64,000 nucleotides of DNA from Castellaniella sp035707805 (GCA_035707805.1 DASSTS010000004.1:88010-152009); one strand, 5' to 3'. Positions 1 to 11,000 are shown, counted from the first letter of the stretch. The notes: generated from the sequence alone by a model not told the origin. Numbers and translations: made by a program.

Positions 1-723
1 GTGGTCGCCGGCGCGCGGCCAGGGAAACTGCGGCAGCCAGAGGTCAGGGCCGTTGGCATGCGTGCGCGGCCCCGCGATCGCATCCAGCGCCCGCGCCGGA
101 ATGCCGATGTCGGCGCAGCGCAGCTCGCCGCACAGCTGCCGGCCGGGCAGCAGCAGGTGTCCCGGCTTGCGGCGAAAGAAGGTCACCGTCAGGTCGGCCT
201 GGATGGCCGCGCCCGGATTCTGGCCGGTGGCGCCATCCAGGCCGGTGGGCACGTCGATGGCGCAGACGGGGACGCCGGCGGCATTGATGGCGTGGATCAG
301 CGATTCCAGGGCGCCGTCCGGCGCGCGGTTCAGGCCCGCGCCCAGCAAGGCGTCGACGATCAGCGCCGCGCCCCGCAGGCATCCGGGGGCGGCCGGCTCG
401 ACCGGCCCGTCCCAGGCGCCGGCGGCCCCGGCGGCATCCCCGCGCAGGGCGGTGCGGTCTCCCAGCAGCGCGACGCGCACCGGCCAGCCGGCGGCCTTGA
501 GGAGCCGGGCGGCCACGAAGCCGTCGCCGCCGTTGTTGCCCGGGCCGCACAGCACGACGGCGGGCATGGGCGCCCAGCGGTCCTGGACGGCCCGCGCGAC
601 GGCCGCGCCGGCGGCGGCCATCAGTCGGGATCCGGCGATGCCCCCCGCCATGGCGGTGCGGTCGGCGGCCGCCATCTGGCCGGGCGTCAGCAGCGCCAGC
701 GCATCGGCGGGTCGTGCGTTCAT
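1..723 (-). CDS. nnr: Bifunctional NAD(P)H-hydrate repair enzyme, N-terminal part (truncated by window start)
   Basis: Repairs NADHX/NADPHX: the YjeF N-terminal domain epimerises the R and S hydrates, and a C-terminal kinase-like domain dehydrates the S form. Only the first 241 codons lie in the window, so just the epimerase domain and the start of what follows are visible. Seen motifs: GPGNNGGDG at residues 60-68, DALLGAG at 124-130 and DVPTGLDG at 157-164, all typical of YjeF_N. The ATG at 721-723 overlaps the TGA of the upstream acyl-CoA ligase (ATGA), so the two are probably translationally coupled. Whether the dehydratase domain is present cannot be judged from this window. Confidence 0.9.
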   Translation of the reverse strand, partial: MNARPADALALLTPGQMAAADRTAMAGGIAGSRLMAAAGAAVARAVQDRWAPMPAVVLCGPGNNGGDGFVAARLLKAAGWPVRVALLGDRTALRGDAAGAAGAWDGPVEPAAPGCLRGAALIVDALLGAGLNRAPDGALESLIHAINAAGVPVCAIDVPTGLDGATGQNPGAAIQADLTVTFFRRKPGHLLLPGRQLCGELRCADIGIPARALDAIAGPRTHANGPDLWLPQFPWPRAGDH

Positions 724-2366
724 CGGGTCTCGGCCGCGCGCTGGCGCAGCTCGAATTTCTGGATCTTGCCGGTCGAGGTCTTGGGCAGTTCGCAGAACAC
801 GACCTGGCGCGGGACCTTGTAGCCGGCCAGGTGCGCCTTGCAGTGGGCCACGATGTCCTCGGCGCTGGCCTGCGCGTCGGCCTTGAGCTCGACGAAGGCG
901 CAGGGGGTCTCGCCCCAGCGCTCGTCGGGGCGCGCGACGACGGCGGCGGCGAGCACGGCCGGGTGGCGGTACAGCACGTCCTCGACCTCGATCGAGGAGA
1001 TGTTCTCGCCCCCCGAGATGATGATGTCCTTGGACCGGTCCTTGATCTTGATGTAGCCGTCGGGATCCACGACGGCCAGGTCGCCGCTGTGGAACCAGCC
1101 GCCGGCGAAGGCCTCCTGCGTGGCCTTGGGGTTCTTCAGGTAGCCCTTCATGCAGATGTTCCCCTGGAACATGATCTCGCCCATGGTCTGGCCGTCGGCC
1201 GGGACCGGCTGCAGGGTGGCCGGGTCGAGCACGGTCGCGGACCGTTCGAGGTGGTAGCGCACGCCCTGGCGCGCGTTCAGGCGGGCGCGCTCGCCGATGT
1301 CCAGGTCCTGCCAATCCTCGTGCCGGGCGCAGACCGTCGCCGGCCCGTAGACCTCGGTCAGGCCGTACACGTGGGTCAGGTCGACGCCCAGGGATTCCAT
1401 GCCCTCGATCATGGAGGCCGGCGGCGCGGCGCCCGCCACCATGGCGCTGACGCCGGCCGGGATCCGGTCGCGCAGGGCCTGCGGCGCGTTGACCAGCATG
1501 CTGTGCACGATGGGCGCGCCGCAATAGTGGGTGACCCCGTGTTCCGCCATGCGCTCGACCATGGCGGCGGCATCCACCCGCCGCAGGCACACGTTCACGC
1601 CCGCGCGCGCCGCCACCGTCCAGGGAAAGCACCAGCCGTTGCAATGGAACATGGGCAGCGTCCACAGATAGACCGCATGCTTGGGCATGTCCCATTCGAG
1701 GATGTTCGAGACCGCGTTGAGGGCGGCGCCCCGATGATGGTAGACCACGCCCTTCGGATTGCCGGTGGTGCCGCTGGTGTAGTTCAGGGAGATGGCGTCC
1801 CATTCGGACGCCGGCATGAGCCAGGAAAAATCGGGATTGCCCTGCGCCAGCAGGGACTCGTAATCCAGGGTGCCGATGGCGGCGCCCGGGCCGTCGTACA
1901 GGGGATCGTCCACGTCGATGACCAGGATGGGCTCGGCGCGCTCGCGCAGCGCCAGCGCCTGGCCCATGACGCCGGAGAACTCGCGGTCCACGATCACCGC
2001 CCGCGCCTCGCCGTGGTCCAGCATGAAGGCCAGCGTCGGCGCATCCAGCCGGGTATTGAGCGTGTTGAGCACCGCCCCGCTCATGGGGATGCCGAAATGG
2101 GCCTCGACCATGGCCGGCGTGTTGGGCAGCATGACGGCGACCGTGTCCCCGCGGCCGATGCCGTGGCCCGCCAGGGCGCTGGCCAGCCGCCGGCAACGCT
2201 GGTAGAGCTGCAGCCAGGTGTGGCGCAGCGCCGAGGCGCCCAGGCCGTGCACCACCGCCAGACGCCGCGGATAGACGTCGGCCGCCCGTTCCAGGTAGAG
2301 CAGCGGCGTCAGGGGCGCGAAGTTGGCGTCCGTCTGAGGCAGATCCTGATCAAAAATCGAAGGCAT
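720..2366 (-). CDS. AMP-dependent acyl-CoA synthetase (fatty or aryl acid-CoA ligase)
   Basis: ANL-superfamily enzyme that adenylates a carboxylic acid and forms its CoA thioester in the cytoplasm. The 548-residue protein has the P-loop-like YTSGTTGNPKG at about residues 196-206, then GLTEVYGP, the GWFHSGDLA hinge region, and near the C terminus the PKTSTGKIQK motif with the catalytic lysine. Length and motif order fit the medium/long-chain group (AlkK/DmdB-like). The ATG at 2364-2366 is chosen because AGGAG lies 6 bases upstream; a nine-codon longer frame has no such site. It overlaps nnr by 4 bases. The substrate cannot be read from the sequence; nothing nearby ties it to the aromatic genes further along. 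Confidence 0.88.
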   Translation of the reverse strand: MPSIFDQDLPQTDANFAPLTPLLYLERAADVYPRRLAVVHGLGASALRHTWLQLYQRCRRLASALAGHGIGRGDTVAVMLPNTPAMVEAHFGIPMSGAVLNTLNTRLDAPTLAFMLDHGEARAVIVDREFSGVMGQALALRERAEPILVIDVDDPLYDGPGAAIGTLDYESLLAQGNPDFSWLMPASEWDAISLNYTSGTTGNPKGVVYHHRGAALNAVSNILEWDMPKHAVYLWTLPMFHCNGWCFPWTVAARAGVNVCLRRVDAAAMVERMAEHGVTHYCGAPIVHSMLVNAPQALRDRIPAGVSAMVAGAAPPASMIEGMESLGVDLTHVYGLTEVYGPATVCARHEDWQDLDIGERARLNARQGVRYHLERSATVLDPATLQPVPADGQTMGEIMFQGNICMKGYLKNPKATQEAFAGGWFHSGDLAVVDPDGYIKIKDRSKDIIISGGENISSIEVEDVLYRHPAVLAAAVVARPDERWGETPCAFVELKADAQASAEDIVAHCKAHLAGYKVPRQVVFCELPKTSTGKIQKFELRQRAAETR

Positions 2367-2442
2367 GGCGTCTCCTGGTGAATTGCGGTCCACGGTTGCG
2401 GATCATTTTAGCGGCCGCGCGCGCACAAGGTGCGCCGCGTCC

Positions 2443-4431
2443 TCAGGGATTCCAGATGCCGCCCGCCCGCCGCGTGGGATGCCGCACGGCATGCCCGACC
2501 ACGGCTTCGTCGCCCGGCAGCACCAGGGTCAGCGCCCGGCGCGCGCGGGTCGCGCCGGTATAGAGCATCTCGCGCGTCACCAGCGGCCCCGGCCGCTGCG
2601 GCATGACGAGCACCACCCGGTCGAATTCCGAGCCCTGCGACTTGTGCACGGTCAGGGCATAGGCGGTCTCGACGTCCGGCAGGCGCGCCGGGGACACCCA
2701 GCGCACCGTCCCGCGCCGCGCCCCGGGGAACGCCGCCCGCAGCCGCCCCTCGGGCCGGTCGGGGGCCGGGACCGGCAGGACCAGTCCCATGTCGCCATTG
2801 GCGAGCCCCAGGACGGGCAGGTTGCGGCGCACCAGCACCGGCTGCCCGGCATACCAGGCGCCTGCATCAGGCGCGATCCAGCCTTCCGAGCGCAGGCGGG
2901 ATTCGATGCGCTGGTTCAGGCCGCGCACACCCCACGCGCCCTGGCGCGCGGCGCAAAGCAGCTGGAACCGCGCCTGGACCTCGAGGAGGTCCAGCGCCCA
3001 GCGGTCCCAGTCGGCCGGCGGCGCATCCGGCGCCGGCCGGTGCGCGCGCAGGTGTGCGAAGACCGCTGGATAGCCCGTGTCGGCCAGCACGCCCGCCTGA
3101 TGCAGCCAGGCGCCTTCCGGATCCTCGGCATGCGTGCGCGGGTCCTGGCCGCCCCGCCCCGGCGCGATGCAGTGCAGGTCGGGCAGGCCGGCATGCAGCA
3201 GCTCCCGCACCTCGCCCGCCTGGCCGCGGTTCACGGCGGCCGCGAAGCGCCCGATGCCGCTGTCCGGTCCGAAGCGCATGCTGCGGCGCAGCATGACCAC
3301 GGCCTGGGACAACGCCGAGCCGCCGGGATCCGGGCACTGCAGGACACCCTCCTCGACCCCCGAGAGCGCGGGATCGCCGGCGGCGGCCAGCAGGTCCTGG
3401 CCGCTCAGCCCGGCCAGTTGCCGGCAGGTGGATTCCGTGTAGTGGCCGCCTTCGGCGCCGGCGCAAAGTTCGCCGAGGACGGCGCCGGCCTCGACCGAGG
3501 CGAGCTGGTCCTTGTCGCCCAGCAGCACCAGCTGCGCGCCGGCCGGCAGGGCCGCCAGGACGGCGTCGGCCATCTCGATGTCCATCATGGAGGCCTCGTC
3601 GACCACCAGCACGTCCAGGTCCAGCGGGCGGCCGGCATGATAGGCCATCCGCCGCGTGCCCGGCCGGCTGCCCAGCAGGCGGTGCAGGGTCGTCACGCGG
3701 TCCGGCACGCAGGCCAGGGCGGCCCGCAGCGCTTCGTCGCCCTGCCCGGCCAGGTCCTGCAGCCGGGCGGCAATGGACTCGTTCAGGCGGGCGGCCGCCT
3801 TGCCGGTCGGGGCCGCCAGGCGGATGCGCAGGCCCCGCGCCATCCCGCGCGCGAGCGCCAGACCCTGCAGCACAGCCAGCAGGCGCACCACGGTCGTGGT
3901 CTTGCCGGTGCCCGGCCCCCCGGTGATGACGCTGAAGCGCTGGCGCAAGGCGACCGCGCAGGCGAGCTTCTGCCAGTCCAGCGCGGCGCCCTCCGGCGGA
4001 AACAGCCGGTCCAGCCAGCGGCGGGCCAGCGCCGGATCGTCCAGGGCCTCGGTCGGCGTCGCCAGGCGGCTGCCGATCGCCTGCCGGATACGTTCGCCGG
4101 CCCGCCAGTAGCGCGCCAGGTACAGGCGGGTCTCATGCAGGACGAGCGGCTCGCCGCCCGAACCGTCGCCCACGAAGGCAGCCGCAGCCAGCGCATCCAG
4201 GCAGTCCGGCAGCGGCACGGGCAATTCGGCGGGCGGCGCCTCGAGATCCAGGCAGGGGTGCCCCTGGGCCAGCTGGGCGCAGCACCACAGGGCCAGGCGC
4301 ACGGCGGCGTCGGGGGCGTCCGGCGCCTGTTCGGCCAGCATGCGCGCAAAGGCGACGTCCAGGTCGCGCACCGGCTCGGCCTGCCCGTAGCGCAGCCAGT
4401 CCGGCCAGGAAGACGAGCCGGCTTCAGTCAT
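2443..4431 (-). CDS. recD: RecBCD exonuclease V, alpha subunit RecD
   Basis: SF1 5'-3' helicase subunit of the RecBCD complex, which processes double-strand breaks for recombination and degrades linear DNA. The 662-residue protein shows Walker A GGPGTGKTT at residues 171-179, motif II LVVDEAS near 275-281, motif III GDKDQ near 305-309 and the C-terminal VHKSQGSEF motif of the RecD/UvrD-like helicase fold. The ATG at 4429-4431 lies inside the last codons of recB (8-base overlap). The order recC-recB-recD in one transcript fits the heterotrimer. No motif is missing. Confidence 0.95.
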   Translation of the reverse strand: MTEAGSSSWPDWLRYGQAEPVRDLDVAFARMLAEQAPDAPDAAVRLALWCCAQLAQGHPCLDLEAPPAELPVPLPDCLDALAAAAFVGDGSGGEPLVLHETRLYLARYWRAGERIRQAIGSRLATPTEALDDPALARRWLDRLFPPEGAALDWQKLACAVALRQRFSVITGGPGTGKTTTVVRLLAVLQGLALARGMARGLRIRLAAPTGKAAARLNESIAARLQDLAGQGDEALRAALACVPDRVTTLHRLLGSRPGTRRMAYHAGRPLDLDVLVVDEASMMDIEMADAVLAALPAGAQLVLLGDKDQLASVEAGAVLGELCAGAEGGHYTESTCRQLAGLSGQDLLAAAGDPALSGVEEGVLQCPDPGGSALSQAVVMLRRSMRFGPDSGIGRFAAAVNRGQAGEVRELLHAGLPDLHCIAPGRGGQDPRTHAEDPEGAWLHQAGVLADTGYPAVFAHLRAHRPAPDAPPADWDRWALDLLEVQARFQLLCAARQGAWGVRGLNQRIESRLRSEGWIAPDAGAWYAGQPVLVRRNLPVLGLANGDMGLVLPVPAPDRPEGRLRAAFPGARRGTVRWVSPARLPDVETAYALTVHKSQGSEFDRVVLVMPQRPGPLVTREMLYTGATRARRALTLVLPGDEAVVGHAVRHPTRRAGGIWNP

Positions 4432-7400
4432 GGGCGGTCTCCGCCCCGGCAAACAGGGCATCCAGCGATTCGATCAGCGCCCGGGGCGGACACAGGGACA
4501 GCAGGCCCTGGCCCGGGGCGTCCTTGCCGCGCAGGAACATGTAGACCGCGCCGCCCATGTGGCGGGCATAGTCGTAGTCCGGCAGCCGGGCCCGCAGCTG
4601 CCGGTGCAGCGCCAGCACGTACATCAGCATCTGCACGTCGTAGCGGGCGGCGCACAGGGCCTCGCGCAGGGCCTGCGGGGCGTAGTCCTCCAGCCGGGGC
4701 CCCAGGTCGTTGGACTTGTAGTCGAGCAGGTAATAGCGTCCGTCCACCTGCAGCGTCAGGTCGATGAAGCCCTTGAACAGGCCGTTGAGCGCCTGGGGCG
4801 CCAGCGCCGGGCGCGCCGCCCCGGCGAAGGCGCCGGCCGTGATCCGGCGGTCCAGCTCGGCCACCGGCACGTGTGCGACGGGCAGCCAGAATTCCATTTC
4901 CGGCAGGCAGGCCGCCAGCCGGTCCAGCCGCAGGACGGGGTCCCCGGCCAGCTGCGGCCGCCACTCCGTGTGGACGAGTTCGATCAGCCAGTCGTGCAGG
5001 GCGTCGATGTGGGCTTCCCAGCCGCGCACGGCGCAGCGGCGCGCGATCATGTCGCGCAGGCCGTCGAGGCGGCGGAAATCGCGCCGCCCCGCCCATTCCA
5101 GCAGCCCGTGCAGGAAGGTGCCGGCCTCCGCGCCGCGCGGAAAGTCGGGCAGGCCGGCGCGCGCCGCCCCGTCCCCGCCATCCGCTGCGCGCGTCAGGCG
5201 GTCTTCCCGCACCACGTCTTCGGCCGCGGTCTCCGGCGGCGCCTCCAGGGCGTCCGCCGGCCGGCCCGGCCGGCCGGCCAGGCGCAGCGCGGAGTAGCTG
5301 GCGACCCACCAGGACTCGCCCACGGCCGGCCCTGCCAGGCGCCGCGCAGGTCCAGGCTCATCCGCCGCCGCAGGGAATCCGCCGCCGTCGGCCGCCTCGC
5401 CCGCGCCCGGCTCCGCGTCGACGAGGCCGGTCCAGGCGAATTGCGCGGGGTAGGCCTCGCAGCGCCGGTCCCAGGCGGCGCGCAGTTCGTCGCCCAGCAC
5501 GTGGCCGATGCCGCTGTCGCGCCCCACGTCGGCCAGGGCCATCCAGGCCGCATGCCGGGCGCGGGTCATCGCCACGTAGAATTTGCGCGTTTCCTCGCCC
5601 AACTGCTCGTCCAGCAGCTGGCGGGCCTGGGCCTCGTCGGGCTGCAGGACCCACTGCCGCCGGCCTTCCCAGTGCACGGCATGGGGACCGGGCTTGAGCT
5701 TGCCCGACATGCCGACGCAGACGAAGGGCAGGAAAACCAGCGGATACTCCAGGCCCTTGGACTTGTGGACCGTGACGACGCGCACCAGGGCCTCGTCGCT
5801 CTCCAGCCGCAGGCGTCGGGCGCCTTCCGCGTCCGCGTCCGCATCCAGGAATTCGCGCTGGCGGGCGAGGTAGTGCAGCAAAGCCTCTTCCCCGTCCAGC
5901 TGCACGCTGGCCTGCTGCAGCAGTTCGGCCAGGTGCAGGCAGTCGGTCAGCTGGCGCTCGCCTTCCGGGCCCCGGGCCAGCAGCCGGGCCGGCACGGCAA
6001 AGTCGTGCAGCAGCTGGCGCAGCATGGGCAGGACCCCGCGCCGGCGCCAGCGCGCATGGTAGAGCTGAAAGCGTTCGACCTGTTCGTCCCACGCCCATTC
6101 GTCGTCCGCCAGCCGGGCCAGCCGGGCGACGTCCAGACCCAGCAGAGGCGTGGCCAGCGCCGCGCGGATGGCCTGCTCGTCTTCGGGGTGGGCGCAACCC
6201 GCCAGGATGAAACCCAGTTCCTGCGCCACCGGCGATTCATAGACCGAGCGGCGGTCCGACAGATAGACGCTGCGCACGCCCTGGGCGGCCAGGGCCTCGC
6301 GGATCAGGCCGGCCTCGCCGCGATTGCCGACCAGGATGGCCATGTCCGAGGGGCGCGCGGGCCGCCATGCCTGCCCGGAACGAAAGCCGGCCCGGTCCTC
6401 GCGGCCCAGCCGGATCCATTCCGCCACCTGCAGGGCGCAGGCCCGCGCCGCCTGCTCGCGATACCCCCCCACCGTCGTCGCGGCGCGCGCCTCGGGGTCG
6501 CCGATCCAGCACGCCTGCAGCGCCGCCGGCGCCTGTCCGCGCACCTCCCAGCGCTCGTCCCTGCCCTGCGCGGCCACGGGATGGAATTCGATGCGCTGTC
6601 CCGCCACCCCGGTGGGAAACACGGGATCGCCCTCGCGCCGGTCGAAGCAATGGTTGACCGCGTCGACCAGCGCGCTGGCGGACCGGTAGTTGCGGTCCAG
6701 GGTCCGCACCCGGCCCGCGCAGGCCTGGGCCGCCTGCAGGTAGGTCTGCACGTCGGCGCCGCGAAAGCCGTAGATCGCCTGCTTGGGATCGCCGATGAAG
6801 ATCAGCGTGGTGGACGGCTGCGGCGCCGCCACGTCGTAGATGCGGTCGAAGATCCGGTACTGGACCGGATCGGTGTCCTGGAATTCGTCGATCAGCACCA
6901 CCGGGAACTGCTGCCTCAGCGTGCGCGCCAGGGGCTCGCCGCGCGCGCCCCGCAGGGCGCGGTCCAGGCCGGTCAGCAGGCCGTCGAAGCCCATGGCGGC
7001 GCGGCGCGCCAGGACCTGCCGCAGCCGCTCGGCCATCCAGGCCAGCGCGTGCCGGCGGGCGGGCTGCTGGGCGCCGGGCAGTTCGCGCAGGTCCTGCCGC
7101 AGCCGGCCCAGCGCCTCGCTGGCGGCCGGCGGACACGGCGCGGGTTCGTCTCCCTGCCACCGCTCGCCCAGGCCCCGGGGCGCGAGGGCCTCCCAGGCGG
7201 TCGCGGTCAAGAGGGGCTCGTCCTGGTCGTCCCGGGCAGCCCAGTCCCGCAGCCGGTCCAGCCAATCCCGGTAGAAACGGGCCTGGATGCGGATCTGCCG
7301 GCCCTGGGCCTCCAGCCAGGCCTGCAGCGCGTCCGCGTGCTGCGGCCAGGGGGCCTTCAGCGCCCGCAGGGCCGCCTGCCGGTCCGCCCGCGCCCTGGCG

Positions 7401-8092
7401 CAGATCTGCGCCAGGGACTCCTCGTCCGGCGCGGGCAGGCCTTCCTGCGTGAGCACGTTCGACAGCGACCGCGCCAGCGCATCGGGGCCCGGCCAGACCG
7501 CCAGGATCGGGGCCAGCGCCTCGTCGTCCAGTCCCGCCACGCAGGAACGCCAGTAGTCCCAGGCGACCTGCCGCTTGGCCTCGCTCAGGTCCGTCAGCAG
7601 TTCCTGGTCGAACAGGCTGGCGCTGTCGAAGGCATGCTCGCGCAGCACCCGCGCGCACCAGGCATGGATGGTGGAAATGGCGGCCTCGTCCATGGACTGG
7701 GCGGCCAGGTCGAGGATGCGGGCGCAGGCGGGCCAGCGGTCCCGGGGATAGTCGGCCCGCAGGGCCTCCAGGAAGGGATCGTCGAGCGGCGCGGGGGCAT
7801 CCGCGCCCCCTGCGCCATCGCCAAAGCCCGCCGAGGCCTGCGACAGGCGCTCGCGGATGCGGCCGCGCAGTTCCTGGGCGGCCGCGTCGGTAAAGGTCAG
7901 GACCAGGATCTGCCCGGGCAGGCGGGCGGGCTGCCCGCCATGCCCCAGCACCAGCCGCGCGTACAAGGCGGCGATCGTCCAGGTCTTTCCCGTGCCGGCG
8001 CTGGCCTCGATCAGGTGGCTGCCCTGCAATTCGAAGGCCAGCGGATCTACGCGCGGGATGTCGGCCGGGATCATGCCGGGGTCCGCCGTCAT
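4424..8092 (-). CDS. recB: RecBCD exonuclease V, beta subunit RecB
   Basis: 3'-5' SF1 helicase and nuclease subunit; it also loads RecA at Chi. The 1222-residue protein begins with Walker A ASAGTGKT at residues 30-37, then TIHAWCARVLREH, DEFQDTDPVQ near 400, GDPKQAIYGFRG near 435, RNYRS, VHKSKGLEYP near 780 and YVAMTRARH. The C-terminal nuclease domain is intact: FKGFIDL followed by LLDYKSNDLG near 1120, whose D and K are the catalytic residues. The open frame continues far upstream, but the ATG at 8090-8092 overlaps the recC stop (ATGA) and aligns with the usual RecB N terminus, so I use it. Confidence 0.96.
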   Translation of the reverse strand: MTADPGMIPADIPRVDPLAFELQGSHLIEASAGTGKTWTIAALYARLVLGHGGQPARLPGQILVLTFTDAAAQELRGRIRERLSQASAGFGDGAGGADAPAPLDDPFLEALRADYPRDRWPACARILDLAAQSMDEAAISTIHAWCARVLREHAFDSASLFDQELLTDLSEAKRQVAWDYWRSCVAGLDDEALAPILAVWPGPDALARSLSNVLTQEGLPAPDEESLAQICARARADRQAALRALKAPWPQHADALQAWLEAQGRQIRIQARFYRDWLDRLRDWAARDDQDEPLLTATAWEALAPRGLGERWQGDEPAPCPPAASEALGRLRQDLRELPGAQQPARRHALAWMAERLRQVLARRAAMGFDGLLTGLDRALRGARGEPLARTLRQQFPVVLIDEFQDTDPVQYRIFDRIYDVAAPQPSTTLIFIGDPKQAIYGFRGADVQTYLQAAQACAGRVRTLDRNYRSASALVDAVNHCFDRREGDPVFPTGVAGQRIEFHPVAAQGRDERWEVRGQAPAALQACWIGDPEARAATTVGGYREQAARACALQVAEWIRLGREDRAGFRSGQAWRPARPSDMAILVGNRGEAGLIREALAAQGVRSVYLSDRRSVYESPVAQELGFILAGCAHPEDEQAIRAALATPLLGLDVARLARLADDEWAWDEQVERFQLYHARWRRRGVLPMLRQLLHDFAVPARLLARGPEGERQLTDCLHLAELLQQASVQLDGEEALLHYLARQREFLDADADAEGARRLRLESDEALVRVVTVHKSKGLEYPLVFLPFVCVGMSGKLKPGPHAVHWEGRRQWVLQPDEAQARQLLDEQLGEETRKFYVAMTRARHAAWMALADVGRDSGIGHVLGDELRAAWDRRCEAYPAQFAWTGLVDAEPGAGEAADGGGFPAAADEPGPARRLAGPAVGESWWVASYSALRLAGRPGRPADALEAPPETAAEDVVREDRLTRAADGGDGAARAGLPDFPRGAEAGTFLHGLLEWAGRRDFRRLDGLRDMIARRCAVRGWEAHIDALHDWLIELVHTEWRPQLAGDPVLRLDRLAACLPEMEFWLPVAHVPVAELDRRITAGAFAGAARPALAPQALNGLFKGFIDLTLQVDGRYYLLDYKSNDLGPRLEDYAPQALREALCAARYDVQMLMYVLALHRQLRARLPDYDYARHMGGAVYMFLRGKDAPGQGLLSLCPPRALIESLDALFAGAETAHD

Positions 8093-11000
8093 GCCGCGGC
8101 TCCTTCCGCGGCGCGCCGGCCCGCCCTGCGGGGCAGGGCCTGCGCCAGGGCGCCGTACAGGCCGGCGGCCAGGTCGAAGAACCGACCGTCGCGCACCAGG
8201 TCCTCGAAATCCGGATAGCAGCGCCGCAGGTACAGGTCGCGTCCCGCCGCGCCTTCGTAGGCGTCCCTGGCCGCCCGCCAGGCGCCGCTGTCCGGGGCGC
8301 GGTCCGCGCCGGCGCGCAGCCAGGCGCCCGCCGCCTTGATGTCGACCGGCAATGCGCCTTGCATGCCCTGGCGCCAGGCGGCCCACCAGCCCTGCCAGAG
8401 GGCGGCGGCCTCCTCGGGCGCCAGCGGTGCAAAGACGGCCTCGCCCTTGGCGCTGACCAGCATCGTCGTCGCCGCGCGGCCCTGCACGTGGGCCGCCACG
8501 TGTTCCGCCCAGGCGCCCGCCAGGGCCCTGAAGCGGTAGTGGCCCTGCTCGTCGACCAGGTGGCTGGCCTGCAGCACCACGCGGCACCAGTCGCCTTGCG
8601 CATTGCGGCGCCACCCGGCCAGGGTGTCCTCGAACAGCCAGCCCTCGCGCCCCGCATCGTCCCCGGCGCCCGGCAGCGCCAGGTCCAGGCGCAAGGGCTC
8701 GGCCACCGCCAGCGGCCAATCCGCGCAGGCCTGGAGATAGCGGGCCATGGGCTTGTCCAGCGCGTCGCGCAGGGCGGCCGCGGCGGCGCGGCCCAGGGCG
8801 CCGTCGACCAGCGCGCCGCCGCGCCGCAGGCGCTCCAGCGTCTCGTCGACCGCCTGGCCGACCCGCAATGCGGCCGGGTCCGGCCCGCTGCCTTCCGCCG
8901 CGTCCCGCGCCCGAACGGCCGCATCCAGCAGCGCCTGGCTCAGCCGCCACCGGTCCAGGCCGTCCAGCACGTAGGGCTCGTCCTCGTCCAGCGCCTCGTG
9001 GGCCTCGCGGAAACCGACCTGCAGCCGCTGCTGGAAGAACTCCCGGACCGGATGCGCCAGGAAGGCGACCAGCCGGCCGAGGTTCAGCGGCGTCTCGGGC
9101 GCGGCCGGGGGCGGCAGCGGCCCGGCCGCCCGATCCTCGTCCCCCGCCCGGCCGGCCGCCGCCTGGGCGCTGCGCCATTCGACCGCGTAGGTGAACAGGC
9201 CCTGCGGCCCCGCCGCCGGCTGGCGGGGAAAGTAGCGTCGGCTGAAGGGCTGCAGCGGATGGTGGCAGGTCAGGGCCTCGGACAGCGGACGGTCCGCATC
9301 GCCCTCGCAGCGCCAGCCGCGGTCCAGGTGATCGCGCAATTGCGCCACCAGCACCGAGGGCGGCTGGCCGGCATTGTCCTGGATGCTGTGGCCGACCCAG
9401 GAGACGTACAGCTGCTCCCGCGCCGACAGCAGGGCCTCCAGGAACAGGTAGCGGTCGTCCTCCCGCCGCGAACGGTCGCCCGGGCGCGGATGGCCGGCCA
9501 TCAGGTCCATGTCGGAAGGCGGCCGGGTCCGGGGAAAGGCGCCGTCCTGCATGCCCAGCAGGCAGACGCGCCGAAAAGGAATGGCGCGCATCGGCATCAG
9601 CGTGGCGAATGTCACCGCGCCGGCGAAAAAGCGCTGCGACAGGCCGCCCTGGTCGAGCCGGCTCAGGCAGTGCTCGGCCGCGATGGCCGAGGGCAGCGGC
9701 TCGCGCAGGCCCGCATCGTCGCACTGCTGCAGCCAGTCCTGCAGGCTTTCGCGAAAGCGGCTGAGGACGAGCGTGTCCGCATCGCTGTCCGGCGCGAAAC
9801 AATCGTCCAGCAGGGCCTGGAACCGCCCTGCCCATTCGGCCGGGGCCGCCGGCGCGTCCAGCAGCCGCCAGTAGCGGTCGAGCGTGTCCAGGAAACGCGC
9901 AAGCCCCCCCAGCGCGGCGGCCTGCAGCCCGGCCGGCTCGCCGTAGGGCTCGATGTCCCGCCAGGCCGGGGCCTCGGGCCCGGCCGCATGGCCCAGGAGC
10001 ATGCGCTGCAAGCCGAAATGCCAGGTGTGACGGTGCGCGGCCCCCGGGGCCTGATCCAGGCCGAACGAGGCCCGGTGCGCCGCATGCAGGCCCCAGCGCA
10101 CCTGCGAGTCCCTGGCCCAGGCCTGCAGCAGCGGCAGGTCCTCGGCCTCGATGCCGAACCGCTGCCGCAGGGCGGGCACCTCCAGCCACTCCAGGACCTC
10201 GTGGATCCCGAGGCGTAGGGCCGGCAGGGACAGCAGCTGTTCCAGCACGATGACCAGCGGGTCGGCGCGGCGCGCGCTGCGGTCGGCCAGCGCATAGGGG
10301 ATGTGGCGCCAGTCCTGCGGCCCGTAGAGGCCGAACACTGCCTGGATATGGGGGGCGTAGGCTTCGATGTCGGGCACCATGACGATGACGTCGCGCGCCC
10401 GCAGGGTCGGATCGGCCTGGAAGGCGGCGAGCAGCTGGTCCTGCAGGATCTCGACCTCGCGCTGGGCGCTGTGCGCCACCTGGAAGCGGATCGATGCGTC
10501 CCGCAGCGGATCGACGGCGGGCCAGAGAGCCCGCGTCTCGGACACCGGCCGCAGGTCGCGGATGTCGTCCTGGAGCTGCTCCAGCAGCGTGGCCCCGGGC
10601 AGCGCCTCGAAGGCGTCGATGCGGCGATGCAGGGCGGCGAACAGCGGGTCCCAGCGCGCGCGCTGGGCCGGATCGTCGAAGTCGTCCAGCATGCCGATGT
10701 AGTCACGGCCCTGGCGCCCCCAGGACGCCAGCAGCGGATGCGTCTGCTGGTGCAAGGCGGCCTCGTCCAGGACGTCGGGCATCCCCGGACGGCGCGCCTG
10801 GCGCCGGAAGCGCGCGCGCAACAGGTCGCGGTCCCCCAGGATGTCCGCCCAGTAGTGGGCGCAAGGATTATGGACGCAGACCAGGATCTGCGCCCAGCGC
10901 GACAAGCCGGCCAGCGCCTCGAAGGTCTGGCGCGGCATGGCCGAAATGCCGAAGACCAGGATGCGGCGCGGCAGGCCGGCGGGCCGGTCTGCCGCGTCGG

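Noticed and set aside
2421..2435. GCGCAC-AAG-GTGCGC hairpin between recD and the acyl-CoA ligase gene as a terminator
   Set aside because: The stem is only six bases with no T run on the transcribed strand, and both genes point the same way; not strong enough to call.
714..4767. Plus-strand open frames of 555 and 800 codons opposite the acyl-CoA ligase and recD
   Set aside because: Shadows of confirmed minus-strand genes; no ribosome sites or domains, only Gln/Arg/Gly/His/Ala-rich text.
4430..8218. A 1262-codon open frame on the plus strand opposite recB
   Set aside because: It is antisense to a gene with every RecB motif. Its translation is low-complexity (Gln/Arg/Gly/His/Val-rich) with no recognisable domain; such frames arise from high GC at third codon positions.
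8093..10189. Apparent 700-residue N-terminal extension of RecB
   Set aside because: The frame is open by chance inside recC. The true RecB start overlaps the recC stop (ATGA) and matches the family N terminus.
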